Shown in pieces: positions 17,967 to 26,936 of a stretch of 64,000 nt of DNA. Made by a program: the position numbers and the translations under genes. A model generated the notes under the pieces. The model made no database searches. It was not told the origin of the DNA and saw only the letters and a program-made list of their open reading frames with translations. Origin of the DNA: Veronia pacifica (GTDB lineage Bacteria; Pseudomonadota; Gammaproteobacteria; Enterobacterales; Vibrionaceae); contig NZ_LYBM01000007.1 of assembly GCF_001707825.1 (NCBI RefSeq), forward strand, positions 62,001 through 126,000, written 5' to 3'. Each line of letters opens with the position of its first letter. Position 1 is the first letter of the stretch.

Positions 17967-18803
17967 GTGTCAGAGTTACTTTCAAAACGAAAAAGCGTCA
18001 ACGCTGATGGGTGTATTCAGAATATCACGCCTGAAAGCGCTGGATGGAGTTATGTCGGCTTTCAGGTCTATTACCTAGATAAAGGGCAGCAGTTATCGTT
18101 TCATGATACGGATAACGAATTGTGTTTGGTGCTGGTGTCAGGACTGGCAGATATTGCGTTAAACAACCTGGCAACTCAGAGTATGGGTGAGCGGATGGAT
18201 CCGTTTGAGCGTTTACCCCCTTGGTCTCTATATCTCACGGTAAATGACAGTGTCACTTTAACGGCGAAAACATGCCTTGAGCTAGCCGTGTGTCGTGCTC
18301 CCGGCAAAGGCACTTATCCATCCCGCATTATTACACCGGAGCAAGTGGGCAGTGAAGCCCGAGGACAGGGAAACAACAAACGCTTTGTCCATAATATTCT
18401 ACCTGACAGCAAAGATGCAGATAGCTTATTAGTTGTTGAGGTTTATACGGATGAGGGTTGTACGAGTTCTTACCCCAGTCATAAACACGACCGCGATACA
18501 CCACCGGACGAGACCTTGCTGGAAGAAACCTATTATCACAGACTCAGACCGGAGAAAGGGTTCTGCTTTCAGCGGGTGTATACCGACGACCGGGACCTTG
18601 ATGAGTGTATGGCTGTGTATGACGGTGACGTGGTGATGGTTCCCCGTGGATATCATCCGGTGGCCACTATCGCAGGCTATGACAGCTATTACCTCAATGT
18701 TATGGCCGGTCCAGTGCGTAAATGGTTGTTCAGTTGGGAGGATGACCATCAATGGGTAAATACCGATGCTTACAGGCAAAAATTGTCAAAAAGCGCGAAA
18801 TAA
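17967..18803 (+). CDS. iolB: IolB, 5-deoxy-glucuronate isomerase
   Basis: A 278-residue cupin-fold isomerase converting 5-deoxy-D-glucuronate to 2-deoxy-5-keto-D-gluconate. Diagnostic stretches are AGWSYVGFQVYYL, VCRAPGKGTYPSRIITPE, the metal site SSYPSHKHDRD with LEETYYHR, and MVPRGYHPVATIAGYDSYYLNVMAGP. GTG at 17967 follows an AGGGAGAGG ribosome site. iolG starts 67 nt downstream, so the two form an operon behind the putative IolR operator. Confidence 0.95.
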   Translation: MSELLSKRKSVNADGCIQNITPESAGWSYVGFQVYYLDKGQQLSFHDTDNELCLVLVSGLADIALNNLATQSMGERMDPFERLPPWSLYLTVNDSVTLTAKTCLELAVCRAPGKGTYPSRIITPEQVGSEARGQGNNKRFVHNILPDSKDADSLLVVEVYTDEGCTSSYPSHKHDRDTPPDETLLEETYYHRLRPEKGFCFQRVYTDDRDLDECMAVYDGDVVMVPRGYHPVATIAGYDSYYLNVMAGPVRKWLFSWEDDHQWVNTDAYRQKLSKSAK

Positions 18804-18870
18804 CCATTCGATAACAAGCTGAAAGCGTCAATGAACGAAATGGTTCTAGAGGACGTTTCTGGGAGAATAA

Positions 18871-19857
18871 ATGTATAACATTGCTATGTTCGGTGCAGGT
18901 CGAATAGGAAAAATACACGCTGCCAATATTCATGCTCACCCCAAATGTCGGGTCGCTGCTGTGGTAGATCCTTTTGAGTATGCAGCGAATGCACTAGCGA
19001 CATCGGTAGATGCGATCGTAGGGACAGTAGAAGGTGTGATGACAGATGAAAACATTCATGTCGTTTTCATTTGTTCCGCGACAGACACTCACGCAGAATT
19101 GATAGAGCTGGCATCAAAACACGGAAAAGCGATTTTTTGTGAAAAGCCGATAGATTTAAGTCTAGATCGCGTTAACCGCTGTCTTGAGATTGTCTCGTCG
19201 CATGGGGCATTGTTGATGGTGGGATTTAATCGCCGTTTTGATCCGAATATAAGTGCGATGCGTGAGCATTATGAATCAGGGGTGATCGGTAAAGCAGAGT
19301 CGCTGACCATCATCTCCCGTGACCCTTCGCCTCCACCAGTGAGTTACGTTGAGGTATCAGGTGGAATGTTCCGTGATATGACAATTCACGACTTTGACAT
19401 GGCCCGATTTATGATGGGAGAAGATGTCGTTTCTGTATCAGCCCATGGTGGTAACTTGATTGATGCAGAAATCGGTGAGGCGGGGGATGTTGATACGGCG
19501 GTAGTTGTGCTTGAATTTGCCTCAGGTGCGTTAGTGACCATTATTAATAGTCGTCGCTCCGGATATGGCTATGATCAGCGTCTTGAGTTTCATGGCAGCA
19601 AAGGCCTACTGAGAGTCAATAATGTCAAAGAGTCCGAACTGGATATGTTCAGTGCGGACAGCTGTGAAAGTTCGTTACCTATGCACTTTTTTCTTGAGCG
19701 CTACAAAGAGGCATACCGTATTGAGTTACAACATTTTGTTGATGTGCTCGACGGTAATGCCGATCTCACCTGTACCGGCGAAGACGGGAAAAAAGCATTA
19801 GAGCTGGCGGAGGCGGCATTGTTATCAATGAGTACCAACAAAAAAGTCAGCCTCTAA
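18871..19857 (+). CDS. iolG: IolG, myo-inositol 2-dehydrogenase
   Basis: A 328-residue GFO/IDH/MocA oxidoreductase that oxidises myo-inositol to 2-keto-inositol with NAD. It shows the Rossmann motif MFGAGRIGKIHA, FCEKPID with the catalytic Lys, GFNRRFD, and the active-site segment RDMTIHDFDMARF (Asp/His). GGGAGAATAA precedes the ATG. Its stop overlaps the 3' end of the convergent iolR by 4 nt. It provides the first catabolic step of the pathway encoded around it. Confidence 0.95.
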   Translation: MYNIAMFGAGRIGKIHAANIHAHPKCRVAAVVDPFEYAANALATSVDAIVGTVEGVMTDENIHVVFICSATDTHAELIELASKHGKAIFCEKPIDLSLDRVNRCLEIVSSHGALLMVGFNRRFDPNISAMREHYESGVIGKAESLTIISRDPSPPPVSYVEVSGGMFRDMTIHDFDMARFMMGEDVVSVSAHGGNLIDAEIGEAGDVDTAVVVLEFASGALVTIINSRRSGYGYDQRLEFHGSKGLLRVNNVKESELDMFSADSCESSLPMHFFLERYKEAYRIELQHFVDVLDGNADLTCTGEDGKKALELAEAALLSMSTNKKVSL

Positions 19858-20690
19858 TCTTGCTTATCACTAAGGGCAGCCAGTGAAACTGTGAGCGTCT
19901 GTGTCACGCAGAGCGTGGCAGACTGGGACCTGAATCCCTCAACACTGGCTTCTTTGATAACAAAGCATACATCCGAAGGCCCGGACAGCGGACTGACAGC
20001 GCTGTCTGTGAGTGAGATAAGCTGACAGCCTATTTTAGAAATAGACTCGATACTGGATTTTGTCTGGCTTGCATAAGGTGAAAAAGAGATTGCAACAACG
20101 GCGTCCTTGGCAGAAATCATACTGACTTGCTCTTCAAACATTCCGCCAAGTCCGTCAATGAGAAGCGCTTTCCTACCGAGATGACGAAGTGCATACGCCA
20201 AATAGACACCGACATTAAATGATCGTCCTGCCGCGAGTATATGGATGGTGTCTGCCTGATTCAGAATAGTAACAGCACGTTTTAAATCTTCGTCATTTAC
20301 TAATGAGACAAGTTGTTCGAGAGCGTCCGCGTTGGCTTTTGCGAATCGATGGAGAATATCAGGCGGTGACTCAGGATCTAACGGTTCTTCCTCCAGCTCA
20401 ATAAAAAGACGACGACGTTCATTGTAGTTACTCGTGCCCTCCACAAGTGCAGCCCTGAACAGGGTCTTCATTTCGTTAAAGCCAGAGAAACCGAATGCAC
20501 GGGCAAAACGAATTAAGGTTGATGGGGGAACATCGGCCTGTTCTGCAATAACTGCCACGGTATCAAATGCCACACGTTCTTGATTATCAAGCAAGTACCG
20601 ACCCACCTGTCTTAAACGTTTACTGAGAGAGTCGAAGCGTTGACAGATTTGTTCTTCCAGTTCGCTGAAAGATGTGGCTATTGTGGTCAT
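19854..20690 (-). CDS. iolR: RpiR-family regulator, probable IolR
   Basis: About 278 residues. The N-terminal RpiR HTH_6 domain (RLRQVGRYLLDNQERVAF, VAVIAEQADVPPSTLIRFARAFGFSGFNEMK) is followed by a SIS sugar-phosphate-sensing domain (ILAAGRSFNVGVYLAYALRH, VAISFSPYASQTKSSI). It is likely the repressor of the iol genes, sensing a phosphorylated intermediate. ATG at 20690 (MTTIATSF) has AGGA upstream; an in-frame start at 20729 is less likely. It is flanked by TGAAAT-N4-ATTTCA palindromes, including one about 210 bp upstream of its own start. Confidence 0.88.
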   Translation of the reverse strand: MTTIATSFSELEEQICQRFDSLSKRLRQVGRYLLDNQERVAFDTVAVIAEQADVPPSTLIRFARAFGFSGFNEMKTLFRAALVEGTSNYNERRRLFIELEEEPLDPESPPDILHRFAKANADALEQLVSLVNDEDLKRAVTILNQADTIHILAAGRSFNVGVYLAYALRHLGRKALLIDGLGGMFEEQVSMISAKDAVVAISFSPYASQTKSSIESISKIGCQLISLTDSAVSPLSGPSDVCFVIKEASVEGFRSQSATLCVTQTLTVSLAALSDKQD

Positions 20691-20898
20691 CTGAAATCCT
20701 AATTGGTTGAGTAAATACACTCGCAACACGTCCTGTAATTCAGTGTTGTGGGATGTTAGTCAGCTATTATGCAATGAATAGCATACGGTAAATTACGGTT
20801 AACTTTTACAGTCTTGTCCATATTCAAGGTTTCATTTTCAGTTGACTCGAAAATCAGACAGTTTTTTAATCAACAAGCATTTCAATTTTAACACGATG

Positions 20899-20914
20899 TG
20901 AAATTAATATTTCA
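20899..20914. promoter_or_regulatory. putative IolR operator upstream of iolR
   Basis: TGAAAT and ATTTCA around TAAT, the same core as the sites at 17792 and 21223, in the iolR-iolC divergent region. Confidence 0.55.
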
Positions 20915-21135
20915 TATCATGTTAGTAAACCAGATAAAACGGCAAGTTGCTTCGAGGGAGTGAGTAAGAAAAAAGAACTGGAAACGTATATTTTGTGATT
21001 TGAGGATGTCTTGCGATATTACTAGAGCAGATTTAACGTCGTGCAAAAGAGGTCAAACCGAGATTCCCGCTCCTGAAAATCAATACGATTAAAATTCGCA
21101 CAATTCTGTTGCCATTCGTTTATTTCGATCTTAAT

Positions 21136-21163
21136 ATAAAATGAAATAAACGTTTCATTTTAT
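21136..21163. promoter_or_regulatory. putative IolR operator upstream of iolC (variant)
   Basis: Perfect 11-bp arms ATAAAATGAAA and TTTCATTTTAT around a 6-bp spacer TAAACG. It contains TGAAAT-AAAC-GTTTCA, one base off the core seen elsewhere. It lies about 100 bp before iolC. Confidence 0.6.
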
Positions 21164-21222
21164 CTGTGGCAAAGTAGTGATGTGCTATCGGAAAGGTCTT
21201 TGAGACCCAGTGAGATAATGGT

Positions 21223-21238
21223 TGAAATGAATATTTCA
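21223..21238. promoter_or_regulatory. putative IolR operator next to the iolC start
   Basis: TGAAAT and ATTTCA around GAAT, 25 bp before the iolC start codon, where a bound repressor would block early transcription. Confidence 0.6.
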
Positions 21239-21263
21239 TTCAGGTGGAGACAGGAAAGGGATT

Positions 21264-23201
21264 ATGGTGGGACCGGAGAAAACATTGGACGTAATATGCA
21301 TGGGCCGAGTTGCTGTTGATCTATACGGCGATCAAATTGGAGCAAAGCTTGAGGACATGCGAACTTTTTCAAAATATCTCGGTGGTTCGTCGGGGAATCT
21401 CGCATACGGTACAGCAATTCAGGGCCTGCGGTCCGGTATGCTGGCAAGGGTGGGTGATGAACACATGGGACGTTTTGTCAGGGAAGAGCTTGAGAGAGCA
21501 GGCGTAGACACCCAGTATTTGATCACAGATCCTGATCGCCTGACTGGGTTAGTGGTGTTAGGGATCAAAGACAAGGATACCTTCCCTCTCATCTTCTTTC
21601 GTGAAAACTGTGCAGATATGGCCATATCTGTGGATGATATATCTGAAGAATACATAGCGTCGTCCCGTTGTCTGGCGATAACCGGTACCCACCTGTCACA
21701 TCCACAGACCAGAGAAGCCGTGCTCAAAGCGCTTGAGTATGCGAAGAAACACCGGGTTAAAACGGCACTCGATATCGATTATCGGCCTGTTCTTTGGGGG
21801 CTAACATCTCATGGAGATGGTGAGACCCGGTTCATTGAGTCAGGTGCAGTGACAACCAAGCTACAGCAAGTGCTATCGCTCTTTGACCTGATTGTGGGTA
21901 CTGAAGAGGAGTTCCACATTGCTGGTGGAGACACTGATACTGTTGCGGCTTTAAAAAAAGTGCGAATGCATACTGATGCTGAACTGGTCTGTAAACGCGG
22001 TGCGTTGGGTTGCAGTGTGTTCACCGACACTATCCCGAACAATCTTGATCAGGGAGTGACAGTGAAGGGAGTTCGGGTTGATGTGCTCAATGTGCTTGGT
22101 GCGGGTGATGCCTTTATGTCGGGTTTATTGCGCGGTTATTTGAACGGAGAATCGTGGGAGAAGAGCTGTCAATATGCCAACGCCTGTGGTGCTCTGGTTG
22201 TTTCCCGGCACGGATGTTCGCCCGCCATGCCGACGAGAGAGGAGCTGGATAATTATCTCGCGCGTTGGGAAGAGGTTCCGAGGCCAGATAAAGATACCCA
22301 ACTGAATCACTTACATCGGGTCACCAAAAGAGAGCAAAAGTGGCAAGAGGTGTGTGTGATGGCGTTCGATCATCGGGCGCAGTTTGTGGATATGGTCAAT
22401 AACGCCGATGTCTCTATTGAACACATTCCTTATTTGAAAAACTTGCTATGGAAAGCAGCAAAAAGCGGTGCCGCCAGCGCGGGGTTGCGGGATAACGCTG
22501 GGGTCCTTTGTGATAGCACCTTTGGCCAGGACGTTCTTAACCAGGTGACTGGTCTTAATGATAAAAATCTGGGTCGATTCTGGGTTGGCCGACCCGTGGA
22601 GCTGCCGGGCTCGCGCCCTCTCAGGCTGGAGCATGGCAATATCGGTACTTACCTGAGTCGATGGCCTAAAGAACAAATAGTGAAATGCCTGATGTTTTAT
22701 CACCCTGACGACAAGCAAAGTCTGTGCGAGGAGCAGGAAAATAAGATACAGGAAATCTATCAGGCCTGTTGCCACACCGGTAATGAGATGCTTCTCGAAA
22801 TTGTATTGCCGAGAGACAGAACTGACCTGAAAGCAGACGATGAACAATATCGACGGGTGGTGAACCGGGTATACGAGTTAGGTATCAAGCCGGACTGGTG
22901 GAAGTTACCCCCCCTCAAGGCTGCAGGCTGGCAACAGGTAGATAAGTTAATTGATGAGTATGACCCACATTGTCAGGGGGTTGTTATTTTGGGTCTTGAT
23001 GCACCCATGTCGGTATTGGCGGAAGGATTTAAGGAAACAGTCAGCAGTCGTTATGTTCGGGGATTTGCGGTGGGACGAACACTATTTGGTGAACCATCAC
23101 GCCAATGGTTAGCTGCAAAGATTGATGACAATGAGCTGATTGAGCAAGTTAAAAACAACTATATCACCATGATTGATTACTGGAGAAAGCGGAAACAGTA
23201 A
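21264..23201 (+). CDS. iolC: IolC fused to DUF2090: 5-dehydro-2-deoxygluconokinase with aldolase-like domain
   Basis: A 645-residue bifunctional protein. Residues about 8-330 form a PfkB sugar kinase (CMGRVAVDLYGDQIG, YLGGSSGNLAYG, LNVLGAGDAFMSG with the catalytic Asp) that phosphorylates 2-deoxy-5-keto-gluconate. Residues about 350-640 form the DUF2090 domain (MAFDHRAQFVDM, ILGLDAPMSVLAEGF, RGFAVGRTLF), which resembles a class I aldolase and probably splits the phosphorylated product. This fusion is common in proteobacterial iol clusters. ATG at 21264 follows GGAAAGG. It is followed by iolA with a 77-nt gap. Confidence 0.95.
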   Translation: MVGPEKTLDVICMGRVAVDLYGDQIGAKLEDMRTFSKYLGGSSGNLAYGTAIQGLRSGMLARVGDEHMGRFVREELERAGVDTQYLITDPDRLTGLVVLGIKDKDTFPLIFFRENCADMAISVDDISEEYIASSRCLAITGTHLSHPQTREAVLKALEYAKKHRVKTALDIDYRPVLWGLTSHGDGETRFIESGAVTTKLQQVLSLFDLIVGTEEEFHIAGGDTDTVAALKKVRMHTDAELVCKRGALGCSVFTDTIPNNLDQGVTVKGVRVDVLNVLGAGDAFMSGLLRGYLNGESWEKSCQYANACGALVVSRHGCSPAMPTREELDNYLARWEEVPRPDKDTQLNHLHRVTKREQKWQEVCVMAFDHRAQFVDMVNNADVSIEHIPYLKNLLWKAAKSGAASAGLRDNAGVLCDSTFGQDVLNQVTGLNDKNLGRFWVGRPVELPGSRPLRLEHGNIGTYLSRWPKEQIVKCLMFYHPDDKQSLCEEQENKIQEIYQACCHTGNEMLLEIVLPRDRTDLKADDEQYRRVVNRVYELGIKPDWWKLPPLKAAGWQQVDKLIDEYDPHCQGVVILGLDAPMSVLAEGFKETVSSRYVRGFAVGRTLFGEPSRQWLAAKIDDNELIEQVKNNYITMIDYWRKRKQ

Positions 23202-23278
23202 CACATGATATTCAGGAGGTGGTCGCCGTTAACTGGTTACATGCCTGCTGTTCGACAGATTATGACAGGGAGCGAAAG

Positions 23279-24790
23279 ATGGAAACAGTACACAATTTTA
23301 TCCAAGGAGAGGTGTCTGAAAATCAAAGTGGTAGGTTCAGTCCTATCTTCAATCCTGCCACGGGTGAACAGATCCGTCAGGTTGCCTTGAGCTCGGCAGA
23401 GGAAGCGGAAAAGGCTGTCACGTCTGCCTTTCAGGCTGCAAAAGCGTGGGCAAAAACGCCACCTCTGCGCCGGGCAAGGGTCATGTTTAGGTTCAAATCC
23501 TTATTGGAAGCGAACATGGATGAGCTGGCAAAAATGATCACCGACGAGCACGGAAAAGTGCATTCAGATGCTCTTGGCGAATTAACCCGTGGACTTGAGG
23601 TGGTCGAGTTTGCTTGTGGAATTCCGCATCTCCAAAAGGGCGAAAATTCAGCAAACGTTGGTACAGGTGTCGATAGCCACTCTCTGATGCAGCCGCTGGG
23701 TGTCTGTGTTGGTATTACGCCATTTAACTTTCCCGTGATGGTGTCAATGTGGATGTTCCCCATTGCTCTCGCCACAGGAAATACGTTCGTTCTTAAACCC
23801 TCAGAAAAAGACCCCTCGGTATCTCTTCGCATTGCGGCCTTGCTTAAAGAGGCAGGTTTGCCTGACGGAGTGTTCAATGTTGTTCAGGGTGATAAAGAAG
23901 CCGTAGATGTTCTTCTCACTGACAAAAGAGTACAGGCTGTCAGTTTCGTTGGCTCCACTCCCATCGCTGAATATATCTACTCGACAGCCTCAGCGCATGG
24001 TAAGCGATGTCAGGCGTTGGGCGGTGCGAAAAACCATTGTGTACTTATGCCGGACGCCGATCTTGATATGGCGGCAGGGGCAATTATGGGTGCAGGTTTC
24101 GGTGCTGCCGGTGAGAGATGCATGGCATTGTCAGTTGTGGTCGCAGTGGGTGATGATATTGCCGACGATGTCGTCAGTCGCCTGAGTGAAAAGGTCAAAG
24201 CAATGAAAACAGGGCCGGGCAGACAGGACGGACCCGAAAATGATATGGGACCAGTGGTTACTGCCGAGCATAGAGATAAGATCATCTCCTACATCGATGC
24301 AGGGGAAGCGGCGGGTGCAGAGCTGGTGGTCGATGGCCGCGACTTATCGGTACCCGGACATGAAAATGGCTTTTTTGTTGGTCCAACGTTATTTGACCAT
24401 GTTAAGCCCGACATGACTATTTATCGTGACGAAATATTCGGCCCAGTGCTTTCTATCGTCAGGGCGCCTGATTATCAGACGGCACTTGAGCTGATTAATG
24501 AACATGAATACGGAAATGGCAGCGCGATTTTCACCCGTGATGGTGAAACAGCCAGAGCCTTCAGTGAAGATGTATTGGCTGGCATGGTTGGGGTCAATGT
24601 CCCTATTCCAGTACCCATGGCATTCCACAGTTTTGGTGGATGGAAACGCTCTATTTTTGGGCCATTGAATGTACATGGAAATGATGGGGTACGTTTTTAC
24701 ACCCGAATGAAGACGGTAACTAGCCGTTGGCCTACGAGTATTAGACTGGAAAAACACAAGAGCGATTTCATTATGCCAACCCATGGCTGA
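23279..24790 (+). CDS. iolA: IolA/MmsA, (methyl)malonate-semialdehyde dehydrogenase (CoA-acylating)
   Basis: A 503-residue aldehyde dehydrogenase converting malonic semialdehyde to acetyl-CoA, the last step of inositol breakdown. It has the MmsA-typical VGITPFNFPVMVSMWMFP, SFVGSTPIAEYIY, the catalytic-Cys segment GAAGERCMALS (near residue 285), YRDEIFGPVLS and GWKRSIFGPLN. ATG at 23279 was chosen because it yields the family length and AGGGAG lies upstream; in-frame codons upstream at 23219 are unlikely. Its stop overlaps the start of the truncated TSUP gene (TGATG). Confidence 0.95.
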   Translation: METVHNFIQGEVSENQSGRFSPIFNPATGEQIRQVALSSAEEAEKAVTSAFQAAKAWAKTPPLRRARVMFRFKSLLEANMDELAKMITDEHGKVHSDALGELTRGLEVVEFACGIPHLQKGENSANVGTGVDSHSLMQPLGVCVGITPFNFPVMVSMWMFPIALATGNTFVLKPSEKDPSVSLRIAALLKEAGLPDGVFNVVQGDKEAVDVLLTDKRVQAVSFVGSTPIAEYIYSTASAHGKRCQALGGAKNHCVLMPDADLDMAAGAIMGAGFGAAGERCMALSVVVAVGDDIADDVVSRLSEKVKAMKTGPGRQDGPENDMGPVVTAEHRDKIISYIDAGEAAGAELVVDGRDLSVPGHENGFFVGPTLFDHVKPDMTIYRDEIFGPVLSIVRAPDYQTALELINEHEYGNGSAIFTRDGETARAFSEDVLAGMVGVNVPIPVPMAFHSFGGWKRSIFGPLNVHGNDGVRFYTRMKTVTSRWPTSIRLEKHKSDFIMPTHG

Positions 24791-25196
24791 TGAATACTAT
24801 CACAGCAATGATAGTGACCGATCCTTTCTTTTATCTGGCCGCTGTTCCGGCGGTCCTTATATATGGTATCGGAAAAGGTGGTCTGGGAGGGGCATTAGGC
24901 GTCGTCGCCGTCCCTATGATGTCCCTCAGTCTTCCTGTTCAGCAGGCGGCGGCTATATTGCTGCCTAGTTTACTCGTAATGGATATCTTTGCTGTAAAAC
25001 ACCATTATCGGTTTTCTGGATTTAGAAAATATTCCTATGTCTCTCATTCTGATGCTGCTAGCACCTCTTAATGTGAAACCGGGGGGGACGTTGGATATCG
25101 CCAGCGAGAAAAGGGTTTACCGTCATTGCTTCAGCTTTTTTGTTTGCTTTAAGCACCTATTTGTTTTCCTTAAGCATCTATATGGTGTGCTGAATG
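24790..25196 (+). pseudogene. decayed first copy of the TSUP permease gene
   Basis: The first 76 or so codons match the intact gene at 25382-26128 closely (VAVPAVLI, GIGKGGLGGALGVVAVPMMSLSL), and the frame then leaves the family sequence. Comparison shows about 365 bp missing from the middle. Sequence matching the intact gene's last part resumes at about 25030 (TCTCATTCTGATG) and runs, with further indels and a stop, to the ATGGTGTGCTGA end near 25194. It overlaps the iolA stop, so it occupies the original last position of the iol operon. A tandem duplication followed by loss of one copy explains it. Confidence 0.85.
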
Positions 25197-25292
25197 GTTA
25201 ATATCCCAACAATGTGACAGGTTTAATTATCTCCCAGGTTCATCCTAATAACTCGGCCGAAATTTAGATCGACCACTTAGGGGAGATGTAGA

Positions 25293-25385
25293 GTGACATC
25301 TGAAAACTATCCCAGTGATATCGAGTCGCTGATGTTGATCATGAGTTTGTTCGTTGTCTCTTTCTTGTCTCCATGTGGCTTATGA
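25293..25385 (+). pseudogene. decayed copy of the small membrane-protein gene
   Basis: A GTG-started frame of 30 codons (MTSENYPSDIESLMLIMS...) matching the intact 58-codon gene at 26228-26404. It is cut short by a stop at the duplication junction, where the second TSUP copy begins (ATGA overlap). It belongs to the same tandem duplication. Confidence 0.7.
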
Positions 25386-26128
25386 ACATTGTTACAGTAA
25401 CGATAGTGACCGATCCCTATTTTTATCTCGTCGCTGTTCCGGCGGTTCTTATATTTGGTATAGGAAAAGGTGGTCTGGGAGGCGCATTGGGCGTCGTAGC
25501 CGTTCCCATGATGTCTCTCAGTCTTCCCGTTCAGCAGGCGGCGGCTATTCTACTACCTATCTTATTGTTGATGGATGCTTTTGCTGTAAAACACCATTAC
25601 AGGTTCGCTGATCTTACGATTTTGAAGCAAATGTTAGTGCCTGCGGGGTTTGGCGTGCTCTTGGCTGGTTTATTCATTCAGGGTAGCGGAAACAGAGCAA
25701 TGGAACTGCTTTTAGGTATTATCTCTCTGGCATTTGTTACCTTCTATGCAATGCACTGGCTGCCAGAAACAAAGCCCGGTCGTTTGAGCGCAGCTATTTG
25801 GAGTCTTCTTAGCGGGTTTACAAGTACCACCATCCATTCTGGTGGTGCGCCAGCCAGCATTTATTTATTACCGTTAAAGCTCGATAAACGTCAGTTGATT
25901 GCCACCATGGCGGTCTTTTTTGCTGCTGTCAATGCGATGAAGCTTGTCCCTTATGCCAGCTTGGGTTTACTTGATGTAGAAAACATTCTTACATCGCTCA
26001 TTCTGATGCCGCTGGCCCCTCTTGGCGTAAAACTGGGGATTGTTTTGCTGGATATCGCCAGCGAAAAATGGGTTTACCGTCTTTGCTTCGGTTTTCTGTT
26101 TGTGTCCGGCATTTATATGGTGTGCTGA
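25382..26128 (+). CDS. TSUP-family (TauE/SafE) membrane permease
   Basis: About 248 residues with roughly eight hydrophobic segments in two TauE/SafE repeats (residues 14-35 GIGKGGLGGALGVVAVPMMS; second half TSTTIHSGGAPASIYLLP). Family members export sulfite, sulfoacetate or other organic anions. At the end of an iol operon it may export an acid or solute, but the substrate is unknown. ATG at 25382 aligns with the start of the upstream decayed copy; in-frame ATG 25373 lies across the duplication junction. A small membrane-protein gene follows. Confidence 0.85.
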   Translation: MNIVTVTIVTDPYFYLVAVPAVLIFGIGKGGLGGALGVVAVPMMSLSLPVQQAAAILLPILLLMDAFAVKHHYRFADLTILKQMLVPAGFGVLLAGLFIQGSGNRAMELLLGIISLAFVTFYAMHWLPETKPGRLSAAIWSLLSGFTSTTIHSGGAPASIYLLPLKLDKRQLIATMAVFFAAVNAMKLVPYASLGLLDVENILTSLILMPLAPLGVKLGIVLLDIASEKWVYRLCFGFLFVSGIYMVC

Positions 26129-26227
26129 TTGGTTTATCTCCCAACTATGTGACAGGTGTAATTACCCCTCTGGTTCATCCTTTTAAGGTGGCAGGAATTT
26201 ATGTTGACCAGCTAGGGGAGACATCGA

Positions 26228-26404
26228 ATGACATCTGACAACAATCCCGGTGATACCAAGTCGCTGATGTTGATCATCAGTTTGCTGGTTGTCGTCTTCA
26301 TTGTCTCCCTGTGGCTGGGGTGGCGAACTAAGGGGCAGCCATCCGAGCATACGCAGTCATTATATGACAAGGTGATTGAGCTTTTTAACCACGTTGTTTG
26401 GTGA
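26228..26404 (+). CDS. small single-span membrane protein, 58 residues
   Basis: Begins MTSDNNPGDTKSLML. One membrane helix (about residues 13-33, LMLIISLLVVVFIVSLWLGW) is followed by a polar tail. An AGGGGAGA site lies 6 nt before the ATG. It has no family I recognise. Because it was duplicated together with the TSUP gene, it may be an accessory of that permease or simply co-transcribed. It is too short to be called reliably by length alone; the ribosome site and the duplicated relative at 25293 support it. Confidence 0.6.
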   Translation: MTSDNNPGDTKSLMLIISLLVVVFIVSLWLGWRTKGQPSEHTQSLYDKVIELFNHVVW

Positions 26405-26459
26405 GTCAAACTTGGTTTTACACTCGGTTATATGGTCTGCATGGCCGAATATGAATAGC

Positions 26460-26882
26460 TCACGACAGCAGGCTTTTTTGGTAAAAAATTTTGTCGACAC
26501 CTTGTTTAGGGAAGTCTGTATAGCGTCCAACTTCTCGAAATCCGAGCCTTTCATAAAATCCCGGAGCCTGAAATGAATAGGTATCTAAGTAAATGTTGTG
26601 AATATTCAGGTGTTTTGCCTCACTTTCGACAGTGAGAATTAACTCTCGGCCAATTCCCTTACCGCGTAACATATCTGGCAGCCATAGATAATTAATATGA
26701 AGGCATTTTGACATCAGTCGCCCCGTCAACCCACCCAGCATTTCATTCTTTTCATTGCTGATAAAACAACCGATACTCCTTTCATGGATTTCGAAAAAAT
26801 GGGGTTCATTAAACGCTAATAACCCCTGATATATATGAGAGATCTGCGCTTCAGATGGTGCGAAGACAAAATCAATATTCAT
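26460..26882 (-). CDS. GNAT-family acetyltransferase
   Basis: A 140-residue N-acetyltransferase. The acetyl-CoA site is LPDMLRGKGIGRELILTVE (R/Q-x-x-G-x-G/A), followed by LDTYSFQAPGFYERLGFREVG, the usual strand-helix end of the fold. Substrate unknown. It is transcribed opposite to the TSUP genes and is the downstream neighbour of the phosphoesterase gene. Confidence 0.85.
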   Translation of the reverse strand: MNIDFVFAPSEAQISHIYQGLLAFNEPHFFEIHERSIGCFISNEKNEMLGGLTGRLMSKCLHINYLWLPDMLRGKGIGRELILTVESEAKHLNIHNIYLDTYSFQAPGFYERLGFREVGRYTDFPKQGVDKIFYQKSLLS

Positions 26883-26936
26883 AATTTGTATTACCTAACG
26901 GAGAGTGTTTAGTGCATGTTCACTTATGGTAAAGGC

